Source: Daphnia pulex (taxonomy: Eukaryota > Arthropoda > Branchiopoda > Diplostraca > Daphniidae). Taken from it: a stretch of DNA of 64,000 nucleotides. The stretch covers positions 6,887,001 to 6,951,000 of the forward strand of contig NC_060022.1 of assembly GCF_021134715.1 (NCBI RefSeq), read 5' to 3'. The first letter of the stretch is position 1, and each line of letters begins with the position of its first letter. Shown piece by piece: positions 37,656-48,996 of this stretch. Both the position numbers and the translations under genes were made by a program. Below the pieces are notes generated by a model. The model was not told the DNA's origin, did not search any database, and saw only the letters and a program-made list of their open reading frames with translations.

Positions 37656-38050
37656 GAGTGTAAAATGCAGAAGTGTAGCTCGTCAATGGAATGGATGGTC
37701 GTTGGCTTCTTCGGAAGCGAACGAGGGTGCTCTAGTATCTGTGGAACTATTGCATACGAATCATGGCTCAAAACATACATACAATGTCCGGTATCCGCGG
37801 TATATTGCATCATATGTGATAGTCTCCTAGTTGATCAATGGAATCCATGGTAATCCTTGGTCATACTGGCAGCGTTAGGATGGCCGGAACGTAGTTCCAG
37901 CCGAGTTGAATCGGATGTTGATGATTGCTAACTTTGATTGGGAGATTCTTCGGAATCCCATTATCGTCTACGTAGGCGATACTAGCGAACACCTCTTGCA
38001 TTTTCTTCCCCTTTTATTTCTATTCTATAATTAAATTTTTACACACCCGG

Positions 38051-39149
38051 GGTGTTACATAAGGGACTTAAGTATTGTCCGCTAAAATGAAATAATGTTA
38101 ATGCAAAAAATGACGCGTTAAGATTATTTTTTTGCAGTTAATTTTCTGCAGTTTAGCTGAACGTTTTCAACAGGTGATGTGCCAGCAAAAGAGAACATAA
38201 CAGGTATATAGGCTCTTCCTACAGCATATTGGTAGACAGATGGACTGCGTTAGTGGAAATCCATGCAGCAAAGCAATGCAATGCAGAGACGTTACTAGCT
38301 ACACAGGTATGGCCTATAGACTAATGGAGCACTAATTTTTTTGTTTTTTCTAATTTCTTTTTCTAATTTAGACTAATTTTCTAATTTCTCTATATCGCAT
38401 CCAGATACTGTATGTCCGAGCCCCACATATTACATGATGGGCCGGACCGACCAGCGACACAACACCCAGGACATACGTCGTCGTCGCATGTGCAGCCACC
38501 TGTATTTATTTGGCTCAAGCACACTCGCTTCACCATGTTATGAACAATGGGTGCAGCCTTGGTTGCATTCTATTTGTGCGTTATGTAGTCTGCTCTTCTG
38601 CTTAGTGTGTAGTAGTAGATCCGCGAGCTCAGTATATACATATCAACCCTTTAGACGCATATCCGGTTTGAGTTTGCCGGCCATTTCGTCCACTCGACAA
38701 TAAAGGCCTATATTATAGAGATAGACACTACACGGCTGCGCATGTTATCCATCAATAGCCTATATACACTATACTATTCAGCGGTTGACGTTAGAGAATC
38801 TCGGGACTATATAGTCGTTGCTGATACAACACAGTCATCGACCTTTTATTTCTAATTTTCTTTTCGCGATAGGATCTCTCTGATGGGCAGACGTCGCTTA
38901 CATTTGCTTTCACTTCATTTGACGGGCACGGCCTTGATGTAAAAAGTCCGAGATACAGACCGATACAACAGGCCGAAGACTAAGCACACGGATGAAACAA
39001 ACAAACAAAATAAAAACAATCAACCTAAATAAAGAATTAGTATATAATAAAAAAATGATTCAGTAAAAGCTTCTTGTTTTGTTCGGATTGTCAGTCTTTT
39101 TTTTTTTTTTTTTTTTTAATTATTATTATAATGGAACTATTTGGTTTAT
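38051..39149. other. Unique spacer, no clear gene
   Basis: An 89-codon open frame at 38434-38703 has no recognisable motif. A T homopolymer of about 20 lies near 39098. Nothing else is supported. Confidence 0.35.
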
Positions 39150-39582
39150 ATTCAAGCTCTCAGCATAGTCATATGCCATTTTTATTCTGAGTAGGCTATT
39201 TACCTGCCAAACAGCATGGAGTGGAGAGCATGCACAGCAGCGGTAACATACTTAATTTCCAGTATGTTAGTAGGTTAAAAGTACTGAATTTGTCAAGTAG
39301 GGCTTTTTTCATACTTAATTTGGAAAATTTCCTACTTGAAATATTTTTAACGTACTTACAACTCATTTTCATACTTGCAAGCACTATCTTTTTTAAATAT
39401 CAAGTAGTTTAGGGAGTTGTAAGTATGTTCAACTATTTGTAAGTATTGTAAATTTGTAAGTATATTGGACGAACATACTTATACCTATTTTTCATACTTA
39501 TTTTCGTCGTATACATACTCAAACAGCTAATAAGATACTTGTACTTTGTAGGCCTACTTGTACTTTTGCTCACTTTTGAAAT

Positions 39583-39945
39583 TTGATTGAGCTTAGCCTA
39601 TATATATCGACTACTGGATTCAACTTGTTAGTCGACGAGGCTAGTGATCCCACGTCCATTGAAGATGTGGTTGTTGCTAGTAGTAACACAACTGATGGCG
39701 TCAGGGCTGGTCTTGAACAATCATCAGCTGAAGATAGGCATGATTTTGATCACGAACAACAACCCCAACATTTTGGCCAGCAAAATTTGGTTCCTGCTGC
39801 TCATCGTGAAATTGAATCCCTCCTTTTCACTCATGGTGCTGCGTTTAGTGAATTTGAATGGGAGGCTGGCTTGCTATCTTATGTTGCGACAAAGATATTT
39901 CCTGACCTACGAGGCCCTGCTCTTTGTTTCTCAGTCCATCCATGA
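39583..39945 (+). CDS. Open frame inside the CACAGC element, unknown
   Basis: The frame encodes EDVVVASSNTTDGVRAGLEQ, then HREIESLLFTHGAAFSEFEW and LLSYVATKIFPDLRG before a stop. Its first codon is not an ATG with clear context. It may be a remnant of a transposase or of an accessory gene. No catalytic motif is visible. Confidence 0.3.
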   Translation: MIELSLYISTTGFNLLVDEASDPTSIEDVVVASSNTTDGVRAGLEQSSAEDRHDFDHEQQPQHFGQQNLVPAAHREIESLLFTHGAAFSEFEWEAGLLSYVATKIFPDLRGPALCFSVHP

Positions 39946-40271
39946 GCATTATTCAAGAAATATGGCCATCGTTCAGGTAGAACTCTAGAATACATGTAAA
40001 CTACTTGTTTAAGGAATATAACTCCTTTTTTTTCATTAATTGTAGGAATAATTTGCTTCCCTATTTATATCTACTGAAGGAACTGGTAGTACCGAGTTTA
40101 AAGCAGCTTTCCTGTAAATCATTTTTGTGAAAAAAAATGAATAAGGGCACATGCTCGCCGCTTTAGGAGAGAAAATTGAATATAATGTTTGGACATAAAA
40201 ATCTCTAAGTCCTAAACCCCCCCCCCCCCCGTTGATTCATAACGGTTATTTAATTAGTTAAATCATGTCAA

Positions 40272-40340
40272 GAATGGCACAGCGGATCAGCATCTAACTG
40301 TGATGCGAGAGACCCGTGTCTGATTCCTACAGAAGGCTTT
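40272..40340 (+). repeat. tRNA-like sequence inside the CACAGC element
   Basis: Contains GAATGGCACAGCGGATCAGC (A-box-like) and a degenerate B box near GTGTCTGATTCC. It resembles the tRNA-like stretch at 790. It is preceded by a run of C near 40218 and is probably a nested SINE fragment. Confidence 0.4.
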
Positions 40341-41849
40341 TCTTTTATTCAAGTAAGTATGTTGGAGGCACATACTTACATGCTTACTCGTTACTTACAA
40401 AATGTAAGTATGAAAAAACTATTTAAGTATGTTAAGCTCGTAAGTAGTTTCGTCTTGTAAGTAATCCTGGCCCACTAAAGTATGTTAAGGTAAGTATTCT
40501 ACCGCTGCTGTGTGGAAATTGGAAAGCTGCAACACCAAAGTTGACATGACGATAACCACACTTTTGTAATTTTATTTTCAACATTTTTGTTGATTATAGT
40601 TTCGTGCATCCACGTCCGAAAAAGTGATCGTTCCGTTTTTCTTTCATATTTTATCGCTCTCATTTTTGAAACTTGTAAACGAAAACGAAAGTCAAGCAGA
40701 CGACACTAATATTCTAATTAGTTTAAGATATCGATCGAATTTGCGTTCCTACTTTCTAGTTCCTAGTCTTCCTACTGAATACTGAATGGATTGGATAGTG
40801 AATTTTTCTAACTTTCTACTCTTTGTAAATTCAGTTGAGAATATTTCTGTCAATTTCATTTCGATATGCTCAAACATAAGACGGATTTCTTTGTAGCTAT
40901 ATTATGATGCGTTCATGCGTAATAGAAAAGCGAAGGAACTGAGAAGGGGGTGGGGTGTATTATTTGCTGGGTAAATCAAACAATATGAGCCCTGAATGTC
41001 AGAAATGTGTATCGCATTGTGAAACTGCGTCTTTTGCGCCAAAAGGCCTGAGTACGACTTGAAAATATTATTATTTCCTTGGTTAAATTGAAGCAAAAAA
41101 AGATACATACGTTCAATTGTCTATGTATAAGGATGCAAGGATAGAATGGCAGAGGGAAATGACGCGATAGTATCGTGTCACGACCTTCATTTTTCTCACA
41201 CTCTCTTGCCATCAAAGCCATTCGACTGATTCCCCCACTAGCCCTATAAAGAACCTTTGCACCAAGTGACCTTATCATCATATTTGTGTATCTCAGGCTC
41301 CCTTTTTTTATTCGTCTTGCTATCTATCGAATTTCTGGGGTTTATAAATTAGAGAATCTAATATGTTTCTGTTTTTCATTAAAATATAAGCACCGACTTC
41401 CCTCTGAACTCTGTCTCATAGTATCTCCGTTCTTCTTTTTCATCCGCATGACGTAATAACATATCAGAGGTCAGCATCAACTTTCATCTTTGACAATCTC
41501 TTATCTTTTTCTTTATTTGGTCCAACATTTAAAGGCGGGGACCGCCGACGTATCAAACATCAGACATCACAGAGACGTGATTGATGTTGTATACCGCATA
41601 TTAGCTACTGCTGCTACTCTACTACTAGTCGGTAGTTTCGATCATTAAAACGGTATAGAGTTTATGGACTCTAGACACATATCACTGTACTACACTATAC
41701 TTTCTTGTTTTTGTTTTTTTATACCCTCGAGTTCATCTTTTAACTCATTTCGGTGCCTCTATGTCTTTGTCTGAGATAAAACGCGACTCGTTTTTCCCAC
41801 AGATTGATAAGGAATTTAATATTAATTACGATTAAATAAGAATAAATAA

Positions 41850-42521
41850 TTGCGAGCCCGAAGGGCGAAGCTAATAATCGCATACGCAGAAAAATAAAAA
41901 CCATGTCACTTTGTATGTATGTATGTATGTATGTATGTCCCGCACCATAGCTCGGGAGTTTTACGACAGATTTTGGACTTTTTGGTCTTAAAAATTACAC
42001 AAAAAATATGCGGTGCGACCAGAACAAAAATAATTTTATTTACTTAATTAGTTCTCCCGTAATTAATGAAAAACTGTTAAAATAATTGATTAACGACTAG
42101 TGACATCTGGAGGTTGCGACTACAACTTTTTCAATTTAGGTAAAAATTAATCACCACCAGATGTCCATAGCATCGTCGTGATAACGCAATAATTGATGAC
42201 CCAACCTTGACTCAACAACCAGATTTGCATGGATGTTTTGTAGTTATTTGACTAAAAGATGGTTATTTTTCAATTCAATTATTGAACTTTATTTGTAAAA
42301 ATTGGAAAATATGAGTTGAGCAAACCAAACGTAAATAACTTGCAAGGATATTGAACTCTGATAGAAAAATCCCGTTTTAAGACCAAAAAGTCTGTGAAGT
42401 AAAGAGTGAATCGTGAATAAGTCCGACTTAACAATAGGTCCTGATTTTGTCATTTAAGACAGTTTGCAACTGGCTTACGACTATCCCTTCGCGGCGAGCT
42501 GATAAGCTTGCTTTTCTATCT
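41850..42521 (-). mobile_element. Helitron-like element, copy 5 (empty site known)
   Basis: Reads TTGCGAGCCC...TTTTCTATCT between AATAAATAA and TAAAGATAGC. The opposite arm (57900-57930) has the uninterrupted site. This again gives insertion between A and T without duplication. Confidence 0.95.
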
Positions 42522-42607
42522 TAAAGATAGCTATTACACACAGGATATTATTTTATCAGAAAGTTTATTCGATGTTATGAAATTAATTATATGAAAAGTA
42601 TTGATGT

Positions 42608-43726
42608 TCAAAGTGGTTTTTTCGTTAGGGTGATCTTGAAATTCGGACGACGCCACGTTGGATTTACCACAACTTGCCTCCTTACCAAGTTTGTAAAGTA
42701 TTTCGACTGGGCAGTAGAACGCCAGATGGTTCCTGGTAAAGGAAGGTCAATTCTAGATTTTAGATTGATATAAAAATCACGAATTGTTTTTGCTGTATCA
42801 ACACTAGAGATCAAGTAGCAAACCTTTTCCCAAGAAAGAAGCGTGATTTCCCAATCGCTCAATATCAGCGGCAAGTTTGCATGGCAAACAATGTTGCGCC
42901 CGTCCTTGGCTGTTTCGATGATCTGCACATTTGTTGCCATGTCTGGGTGTTGCGGTTGTAGCAACCATTCTTCGAGTAAGTCAAAAAACAAGTTTTGGCA
43001 ATCGATTTCTGAGTTCGTTCTGATTGCGCCTTTTCGTCTAAGATGTTCAGACCGCAGAGCTGGTCCTAGGTTTTTGACCATACACTTGAAGAGTGCCAGC
43101 TTTATTCTGATGGCTTTTAAATACTGTGCCCTGGTTAGATCGCTTTGTTTTTTAAGTCCTTGATGCACGAAGTCTGGTTTAGTGAAAGATTCAAGAACGA
43201 TATCCATTGGTGTCTTGGAGCCAGAGATGAGCTGGTCGTAGATTTGCTGGACGGTTGCAGCTGTGGCGTGCGCATCAATCATTTTTAAAAGTTCGATCCA
43301 CGATAATAAATAGGACGCCCAGTTTAAAGCAACTTCATCAAAATACCCATGAGCCACAGCTACTCTTCCCTTTTGAGACATCTCCAAGTGTGTCAAATCC
43401 GACGGTTCATTCTTTGTAAAAAACGTCGAATCGGCCGTTCTACGATCGATGAGAGTTTTGATGAATTCATAGGAATCAACGACTATTGACTTGGGGTCAT
43501 TCAGTAATTTTTTGGTTACAAAGTTCCATAAGGCGGGTCCCAAGTGAAGCGACAGAATGCAAAACAAGACATAACACATGTCTATTGCGGCATTTTCTTC
43601 ATACATCGACATCGGGTTAAGCGGCTGGTAAGGCTGGTGATGAACTTTCCTTTTTCGAATCAATTTGAGCCTTTGCGTTATGGTAAGTGGCTTGAGGTGT
43701 TTTCTTGCTTTTTTATAATTACCAAT
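42608..43726 (-). pseudogene. HEPN-like tandem-repeat protein, copy 1 (start codon lost)
   Basis: The frame is open for 372 codons from 43726, but the first codon is ATT where copy 2 has ATG. The protein is an internal duplication. LGPAL is followed 59 residues later by GRVAVAH (R at 43366). A second LGPAL is followed 57 residues later by GRNIVCH (R at 42898). In both halves a Trp comes exactly 10 residues after the His, and LLSW comes 14-17 after it. R-x4-H followed by a helix is the signature of HEPN domains, an RNA-cleaving or RNA-binding fold that works as a dimer. RN-xxx-H in the second half is the canonical form. The N-terminal about 35 residues are basic. No partner domain is visible. 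The function is inferred, not demonstrated. Confidence 0.6.
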
Positions 43727-43753
43727 GATGCGAGGTTTATAACGAGGTTTATA

Positions 43754-44560
43754 TTAATTCTTAGATAACAGAAATCATATAATTTAAAGCATCACATGAT
43801 CAATATGGTGTATACTCCCCTATTATATAACTTCTTAAGTGAGGGCATGGACGTTCGCACTCGTAATTCGCCCCCATACATTTTGATATAACTTCATTTG
43901 TAATCGAATAACACTCATGTTAGTTTTATTTTCGTAAATGTTAGTATTTTTCGCAAGTTGTAACTTTAAAAATAAGTTTAAAAGTTAAACAATAAAGAAC
44001 AATATTCAAAATTAATAACCTTTCCGAAATAAAAATAACATTGGCGTAATTCAGTCATATATGTACGAGTAATAAGTATATAAATGGTAACGATTAACAT
44101 TAATTGTGTGGAAGCCAGTAGGTGAGTTGGATAAGGCGTCGCAGGGTGCTCGGGGGGCACCTCGGGATCCGAGTTCGAATCTCCTGGTGAGTGTAAAATG
44201 CAAAAGTGTAGCTCGTCAATGGAATGGATGGTCGTTGGCTTCTTCGGAAGCGAACGAGGGTGCTCTAGTATCTGTGGAACTATTGCATACGAATCATGGC
44301 TCAAAACATACATACAATGTCCGGTATCCGCGGTATATTGCATCATATGTGATAGTCTCCTAGTTGATCAATGGAATCCATGGTAATCCTTGGTCATACT
44401 GGCAGCGTTAGGATGGCCGGAACGTAGTTCCAGCCGAGTTGAATCGGATGTTGATGATTGCTAACTTTGATTGGGAGATTCTTCGGAATCCCATTATCGT
44501 CTACGTAGGCGATACTAGCGAACACCTCTTGCATTTTCTTCCCCTTTTATTTCTATTCTA
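43754..44560 (+). repeat. Duplicated segment, copy II (left part), up to the LINE
   Basis: Same as segment I (36396-38027) but without the Helitron-like element and without about 170 bases after GCAAGTTG. It ends at ATTCTA, the LINE target site, and resumes at 50592. Confidence 0.9.
44113..44188 (+). repeat. tRNA-like module in duplicated segment II
   Basis: Same module as at 37580. The B-box region reads GAGTTCGAATCTC here. Confidence 0.55.
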
Positions 44561-44819
44561 TTTTTTTTTTTTTTTTTTTTTTTTATATATAAAAGGGCGC
44601 GGGTCGCAGGCAGCGACTATAGCCCGGGTGTATTTCGGTTTTGAGTTTTTCTGCCTGAGCAGCATATATACAATCTGTACAAAGGTGAGATTCAGAGAGG
44701 TGTTAGGGCAGGATGGTTTAGTTCAGCTAGGTGGTTGATTGACTGGGGTGGATGAGTGGGGTGGTTGGGAGCAGATGAATAATGATTCTGATTATTTCTG
44801 ATAATGATTCTGATTTCTG

Positions 44820-45108
44820 ACCGGCCTCTCCTCTTGCCCTCCCCACCGGCCCGGAGCCGCATATTTTGGTGCGACCGTCCGGAGCGGCGGAAAAGACCTT
44901 CCAAAGCATACCACCGTTTATGGGTGCAGAATTGAAAGTAGAGAAGAGGCGGGAGATGACAGTACGACACACGCCTCCCCTCTTGCCGTCCCCGCCGGCC
45001 CGGAGCCGCACATTTTGGTGCGGCCGCCCGGAGCGGCGGGAAACGGCCCCTCAAGACATACCACCGTTTATAGGTGCAGAATCGAGGGTAGAGGGGAGGC
45101 GGGACTGA
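44820..45108 (-). repeat. Two-unit GC-rich repeat in the LINE 3' UTR
   Basis: CATACCACCGTTTAT recurs at 44908 and 45058, and CGGCCCGGAGCCGCA recurs likewise. The period is about 150 bases. Duplicated 3' UTR modules may mark the RNA for its own reverse transcriptase, but that is inference. Confidence 0.8.
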
Positions 45109-45256
45109 TGATAGAAACGAGTTTAAAAAAAAAAAGAAGATAAGAACTTAAAGTCAAAAGAGAGAGAAAAATAATAATAAAAAAAAAGAAACATCAAATC
45201 GACACAAAAAAAGAGAGTGATGAACAGGCGAAGCAGGGAGAGGGGGTAGTCCCTCT

Positions 45257-48200
45257 TTAAGAGTTTATTTGTGGCTTGGCTAGCCGACGGGACTGCTTGA
45301 TGAACTTGATCATGATTGTCCATAGCGTTTCAGATTGGCTGATGGCGGAGAGTGATGGTGGCCAGTCCGTTGTGGCTAGAGTGAAGTCTGTTCTTTGTGG
45401 GTTAAAGATCGGGCAGGAGAAAAGGAAGTGTTGGACCGTTTCGATGGGAGCTCCACATAAGCACGCTGGGTGCTGGATGAGTTTCATGCGGTGAAGATGG
45501 CCGTTTAGGCGAGAGTGGCCTGTCAGGATCTGGATTGTTAAGTGATTGATGTCTCTGCCGCGTAGAATGTTTGTAGAATATATGTCCGGGAAGAAAAGCC
45601 TGGTGATAGCACCTGTATGGGAGGTTTGCCATTCTGTGTTCCATTTTGGGAGAGAGTGAGACCGGATCTTGGCTCTAATGGCTTTATTTGAGAAGGTCGG
45701 AGAAATGGGCATGGGGCTATAGGAAATAGCTAGCGACTGAATGGGCTGGATCGTCTGGATGGGCTCCATGGCCCAAAAACTGGCCAGTTTAGGCCCCTCT
45801 GCCTCAGGGTCTATTCCATAGAATATGTCGGCCTGCGACTGAATATTCAGGAGAAGGAGGAGGCTTGACGCGTCGGTTTGATCTAGCCTTCGAGATGAGA
45901 GAGCGAAAGAGAGGCTTGATAGACTCGTGAGGAAAATTTCGAGTCGGGTGTAGCTGGAAGATAGGTCGGTTGCCAGTTTTAGAGCTTCGTTGATCGCGAG
46001 CGAGTTGGCTTGATGTCTGTCGATGCAGTGCGGCAGCGTGAGATTAGCGATCGATTTGACCGAATCATGGTCGGCAGCGACTATACCATATCCGTAACCT
46101 TCCCTGTTTTTAGATGGGGAGACAATAGGGTAGATGCGGACGTATCCTTCACGCCAAGAGTTAAGAGAAATAGGATCTAAGCTACTTAGACGATGGATTT
46201 TTATGTTGTATGACCAAGGTGGGATAGAGGGATAGACAGGCTTGGAAGTTTGATTCGGCGAAGGTATGGATAATATGTCTGGAAAAACGCTGGTTATGAA
46301 GGAGATCGATGAGGAGGGGAAAGTTTCGGACTCCCGCTTTGATAGAAGCCGGAAGGCGGCGAGTTCCGTAAAGATTAGATCTATGGGAAGGAGATTTGAG
46401 AGGACAAGCAGAGCGTCGTTTGGGGCGGATTTGAAAGCCTTAGTGAGGAGAAGAGAGATTTGACGCTGAAACGATCTTGCTTTCCTCTTGCCGTTTTTGG
46501 TACGTAGAACAGAGATCCATACAGCACAGTTATATGATACAATTGGCTCGATTGCGGCTTGGTAGAGAAAGCGAAGGCGATTTTTATCAAAACCCCATGT
46601 GAGGCGAAGACAGCAGCTAATTGAGAAAAGAGCGCGTTTGGCCGCGGAGCATTTGTGAATTAAGTGGGGTAGCCATTTTAGGTTAGAGTCAATTAAGAGG
46701 CCGAGAAAAGTGGTTTGTTGGGAGGGGGAATTTTTAGATCCCCTATTGACAGAGATAGGTGGGAGACGGGGATCCGTTTTTTTGAAAACAGCATAAACAC
46801 AGTTTTGGATGCGTTGAGCGACAGCTTGACTTCCGAAAATTTTTGGCTCACTCTTTCCACGGCAGTCTGAAGTTGATTCGTGGCCATGCCTGGGTCTTTG
46901 TGTTGAGTTGCGAGGTTTATGTCGTCCGCATAGCCTGTGATGTGGGCATGAAATGGAAAAGAGCTGCGTATGATGTCGTCCACCAAGAGATTCCATAGCA
47001 GAGGTGACAAGACACCTCCTTGCGGGCAACCGAGAGTTACTGGTCTCTCTAGGCTAGCGTCGTTTGCTGACAGTGTTGCTGTACGTTCGGCAAGGAAACT
47101 GGAGACGATTGAGCAGAGATAGTGGGGGCACTTGCGCTTTATTAGCATCGCAATGATGGCGGGATGCCAGGCGGAGTCCAAAGCGCTCTTTATATCTAAG
47201 AAAGCCGATGCCGTGTATAATTTATCCGTGAAGCCGTTTTCTATGAACGAAACTAGCGAAAGCGTCGCCGACTCAGTCGATTTGCCCTCTCGAAATCCAT
47301 GTTGATTTTGACTGAGCCAGTTACGCGAGGAAGCCAACCAATTTAGGCGGTTCAGTAAAATGTTTTCAAGAAGTTTGCTAGAATTTGAAATGAGACTAAT
47401 GGGTCTAAGGCTCTGAAGGAGAGAATAGTCCTGTTTGTTTTGCTTGCCAAGAATCGAGACTTTGACAGATTTCCAGGGAGTCGGGAAGTAACATAGGGAG
47501 AGGCAGGCATCGAAAACGGGACGGAGGCGCGCACGAATCAGCGGCATAGAGAGAAGAAGTAGACCAGCTGATACATTATCGGATCCGGCCGCCGCTTTGG
47601 GATTGAGGGACGAGACTGCTTTCTCAAATTCCCATTCTGCGATGGGCGGGATTGAGATGTGGTCAGGTTTTGCTAAATACTCTGTTACTAAGTGCTCGGT
47701 GCGTTGGTGACATGGCTCTGAAATTGTGGTTATAGGGAAGAAATGGTTGGCACAGTGCATTAAGATATCTGTTGGGTTTGTGATTTTTTGGTCGTTTATG
47801 GTGAGGAAAGCAGGGCCCCCTGTCGATTTGGATTTTCCGCTGGCGGATTTTATTGCCGCAAATAATTCAGTCGGAGACGAGTTTTTCCGAATCTCTTGCC
47901 ATGCTAGGGATTTGGCTCTTCGTATCTCCCTCTGATACACTGCCGAGCAGCTTCGACTGATCTGTTTGTCGTGGTCATTCCGTGAAATGGACCACGTTTT
48001 GTAGGCCTTGCGTGCCTTTGTGCGTAACGCGCAGAGCTCCCGAGACCACCATGGCATCGACCGATTTGCCGTTTTTCTTACGACTGGCAGTGCGGCTGCT
48101 TTGGCGCATTTTACTATAGCCGCAGAGTTTTGCTCTATTTCTACAAGGATGTTGGGGACGGACGGATGAGAAATTGTCGGAGAGTGGGTATTGAGCTCGA

Positions 48201-48996
48201 GGGGGAGAAGAGACAGGTATCGCTGTTTGTTGATGTTAGTTAGTTTAGGGACCTTCTCGCTGTTGCTTCCTCTTTTTTTGGGTGATTTGGTGATGGTTGT
48301 GAGAATTTCGAAATAGATGAAAGGATGATCTGAGAGAGAAGGAAGTGGCAGGAATCGCCAGTTTGAGAGTTTGATGAGGTCGCCATATACAGTTAGATCG
48401 ACAAAACTTGTGCCGGCTGGCTTAAAGTCAAGGTCCGCTTTTTCGATGTTTGCTATGTTGAGGTTGCGTCGGTGAACGGCAAGTTCAAGCTCTTCACCCC
48501 TACTGTCTGTAGTCGGGCTGAACCAGAGCTGGTTATGGGCATTTGTGTCCATCGAGAACAGAGAAAGCGAATTTGTCTCCGACGAGAACAGTTGCTCTAT
48601 TACGGCTTCGAAATTTGGGAGGGACGGCCTGAGGTATACGGAGAAGAGCTTTATGGAACCTGATTTCGTGCTGATTTCTATGCCAGCTGTGAAATTATTT
48701 GAGAGAGGGAGCAGCGACGTGGCTCTGGGAATGGAGGAGTCTCGCGTGAGAATCGCGGCTCCAAATGCGTGATCATTTTTAGAGAGAAGATGGTGGGAGG
48801 AGTAGCCCGGTGGGATATTTGCTATTTGTGGTGGGTCAGCTGTTAACGCATACGGCTCCTGTAATAACGCTATGTCTATGTCAAAGTCAAGAAGGATTTG
48901 CGAGAGAGAGAGGGATGCCAGTTTTGAATGTCGTAGATTAATCTGGAGACAGCGGAGGCTACTCTTTGGAGTGGAGAATTTGGATGGTGCTACCAT
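45257..48996 (-). CDS. LINE ORF2: endonuclease, reverse transcriptase, RNase H-like and zinc domains (one frameshift)
   Basis: The first part (48996-46693) has an apurinic-type endonuclease (LQINLRHSK, LLQEPYA, DTNAHNQLW and LSDHPF). It then has an RT with GCPQGGVLSPLLWNLLVDD and the catalytic YADD. The second part (frame open 47029-45257) carries the RT thumb (TTFLGLLIDSNLKWLPH) and an RNase H-like region with QANSLAINEAL, where the usual Glu of QAE is replaced. It ends with a CLC...H...C zinc motif (CLCGAPIETVQHFLFSCP). A one-base loss near 46715, in the AACAAACCACT context, separates the parts. ORF2 starts inside the end of ORF1 (ATGGTAG), which suggests coupled or reinitiated translation. 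It acts in target-primed reverse transcription. Confidence 0.92.

Larger units (their letters stand above)
36396..38050 (+). repeat. Duplicated segment, copy I (interrupted by Helitron-like copy 4)
   Basis: 36396-36467 and 37125 to about 38050 match 43754-44560 plus 50598-50642 (same orientation) and 53755-54700 (inverted). Differences are insertions: Helitron-like copy 4 is present here but absent at 43826, and the LINE is absent here. About 170 bases (37258-37427) are missing at 43960. It contains a tRNA-like module at 37580-37655. Confidence 0.85.
39233..40512. mobile_element. CACTA-like TIR element CACAGCAGCGGTA with subterminal heptamers
   Basis: Ends are CACAGCAGCGGTA and TACCGCTGCTGTG. 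TG is duplicated (39231-39232 and 40513-40514). The opposite arm shows the empty site GAGAGCATGGAAATTGG near 60120. Both ends carry many copies of AAGTATG or CATACTT-type heptamers (about 39240-39530 and 40340-40500). A CAC start, short TSD and dense subterminal repeats are CACTA/EnSpm-like, although 2-bp TSDs also occur in other families. A 120-codon open frame (39583-39945) inside has no recognised motif. Confidence 0.8.

Noticed and set aside
38434..38703. Cys/Ser-rich 89-codon frame as a secreted peptide
   Set aside because: No signal peptide at its start and no conserved cysteine spacing recognised.
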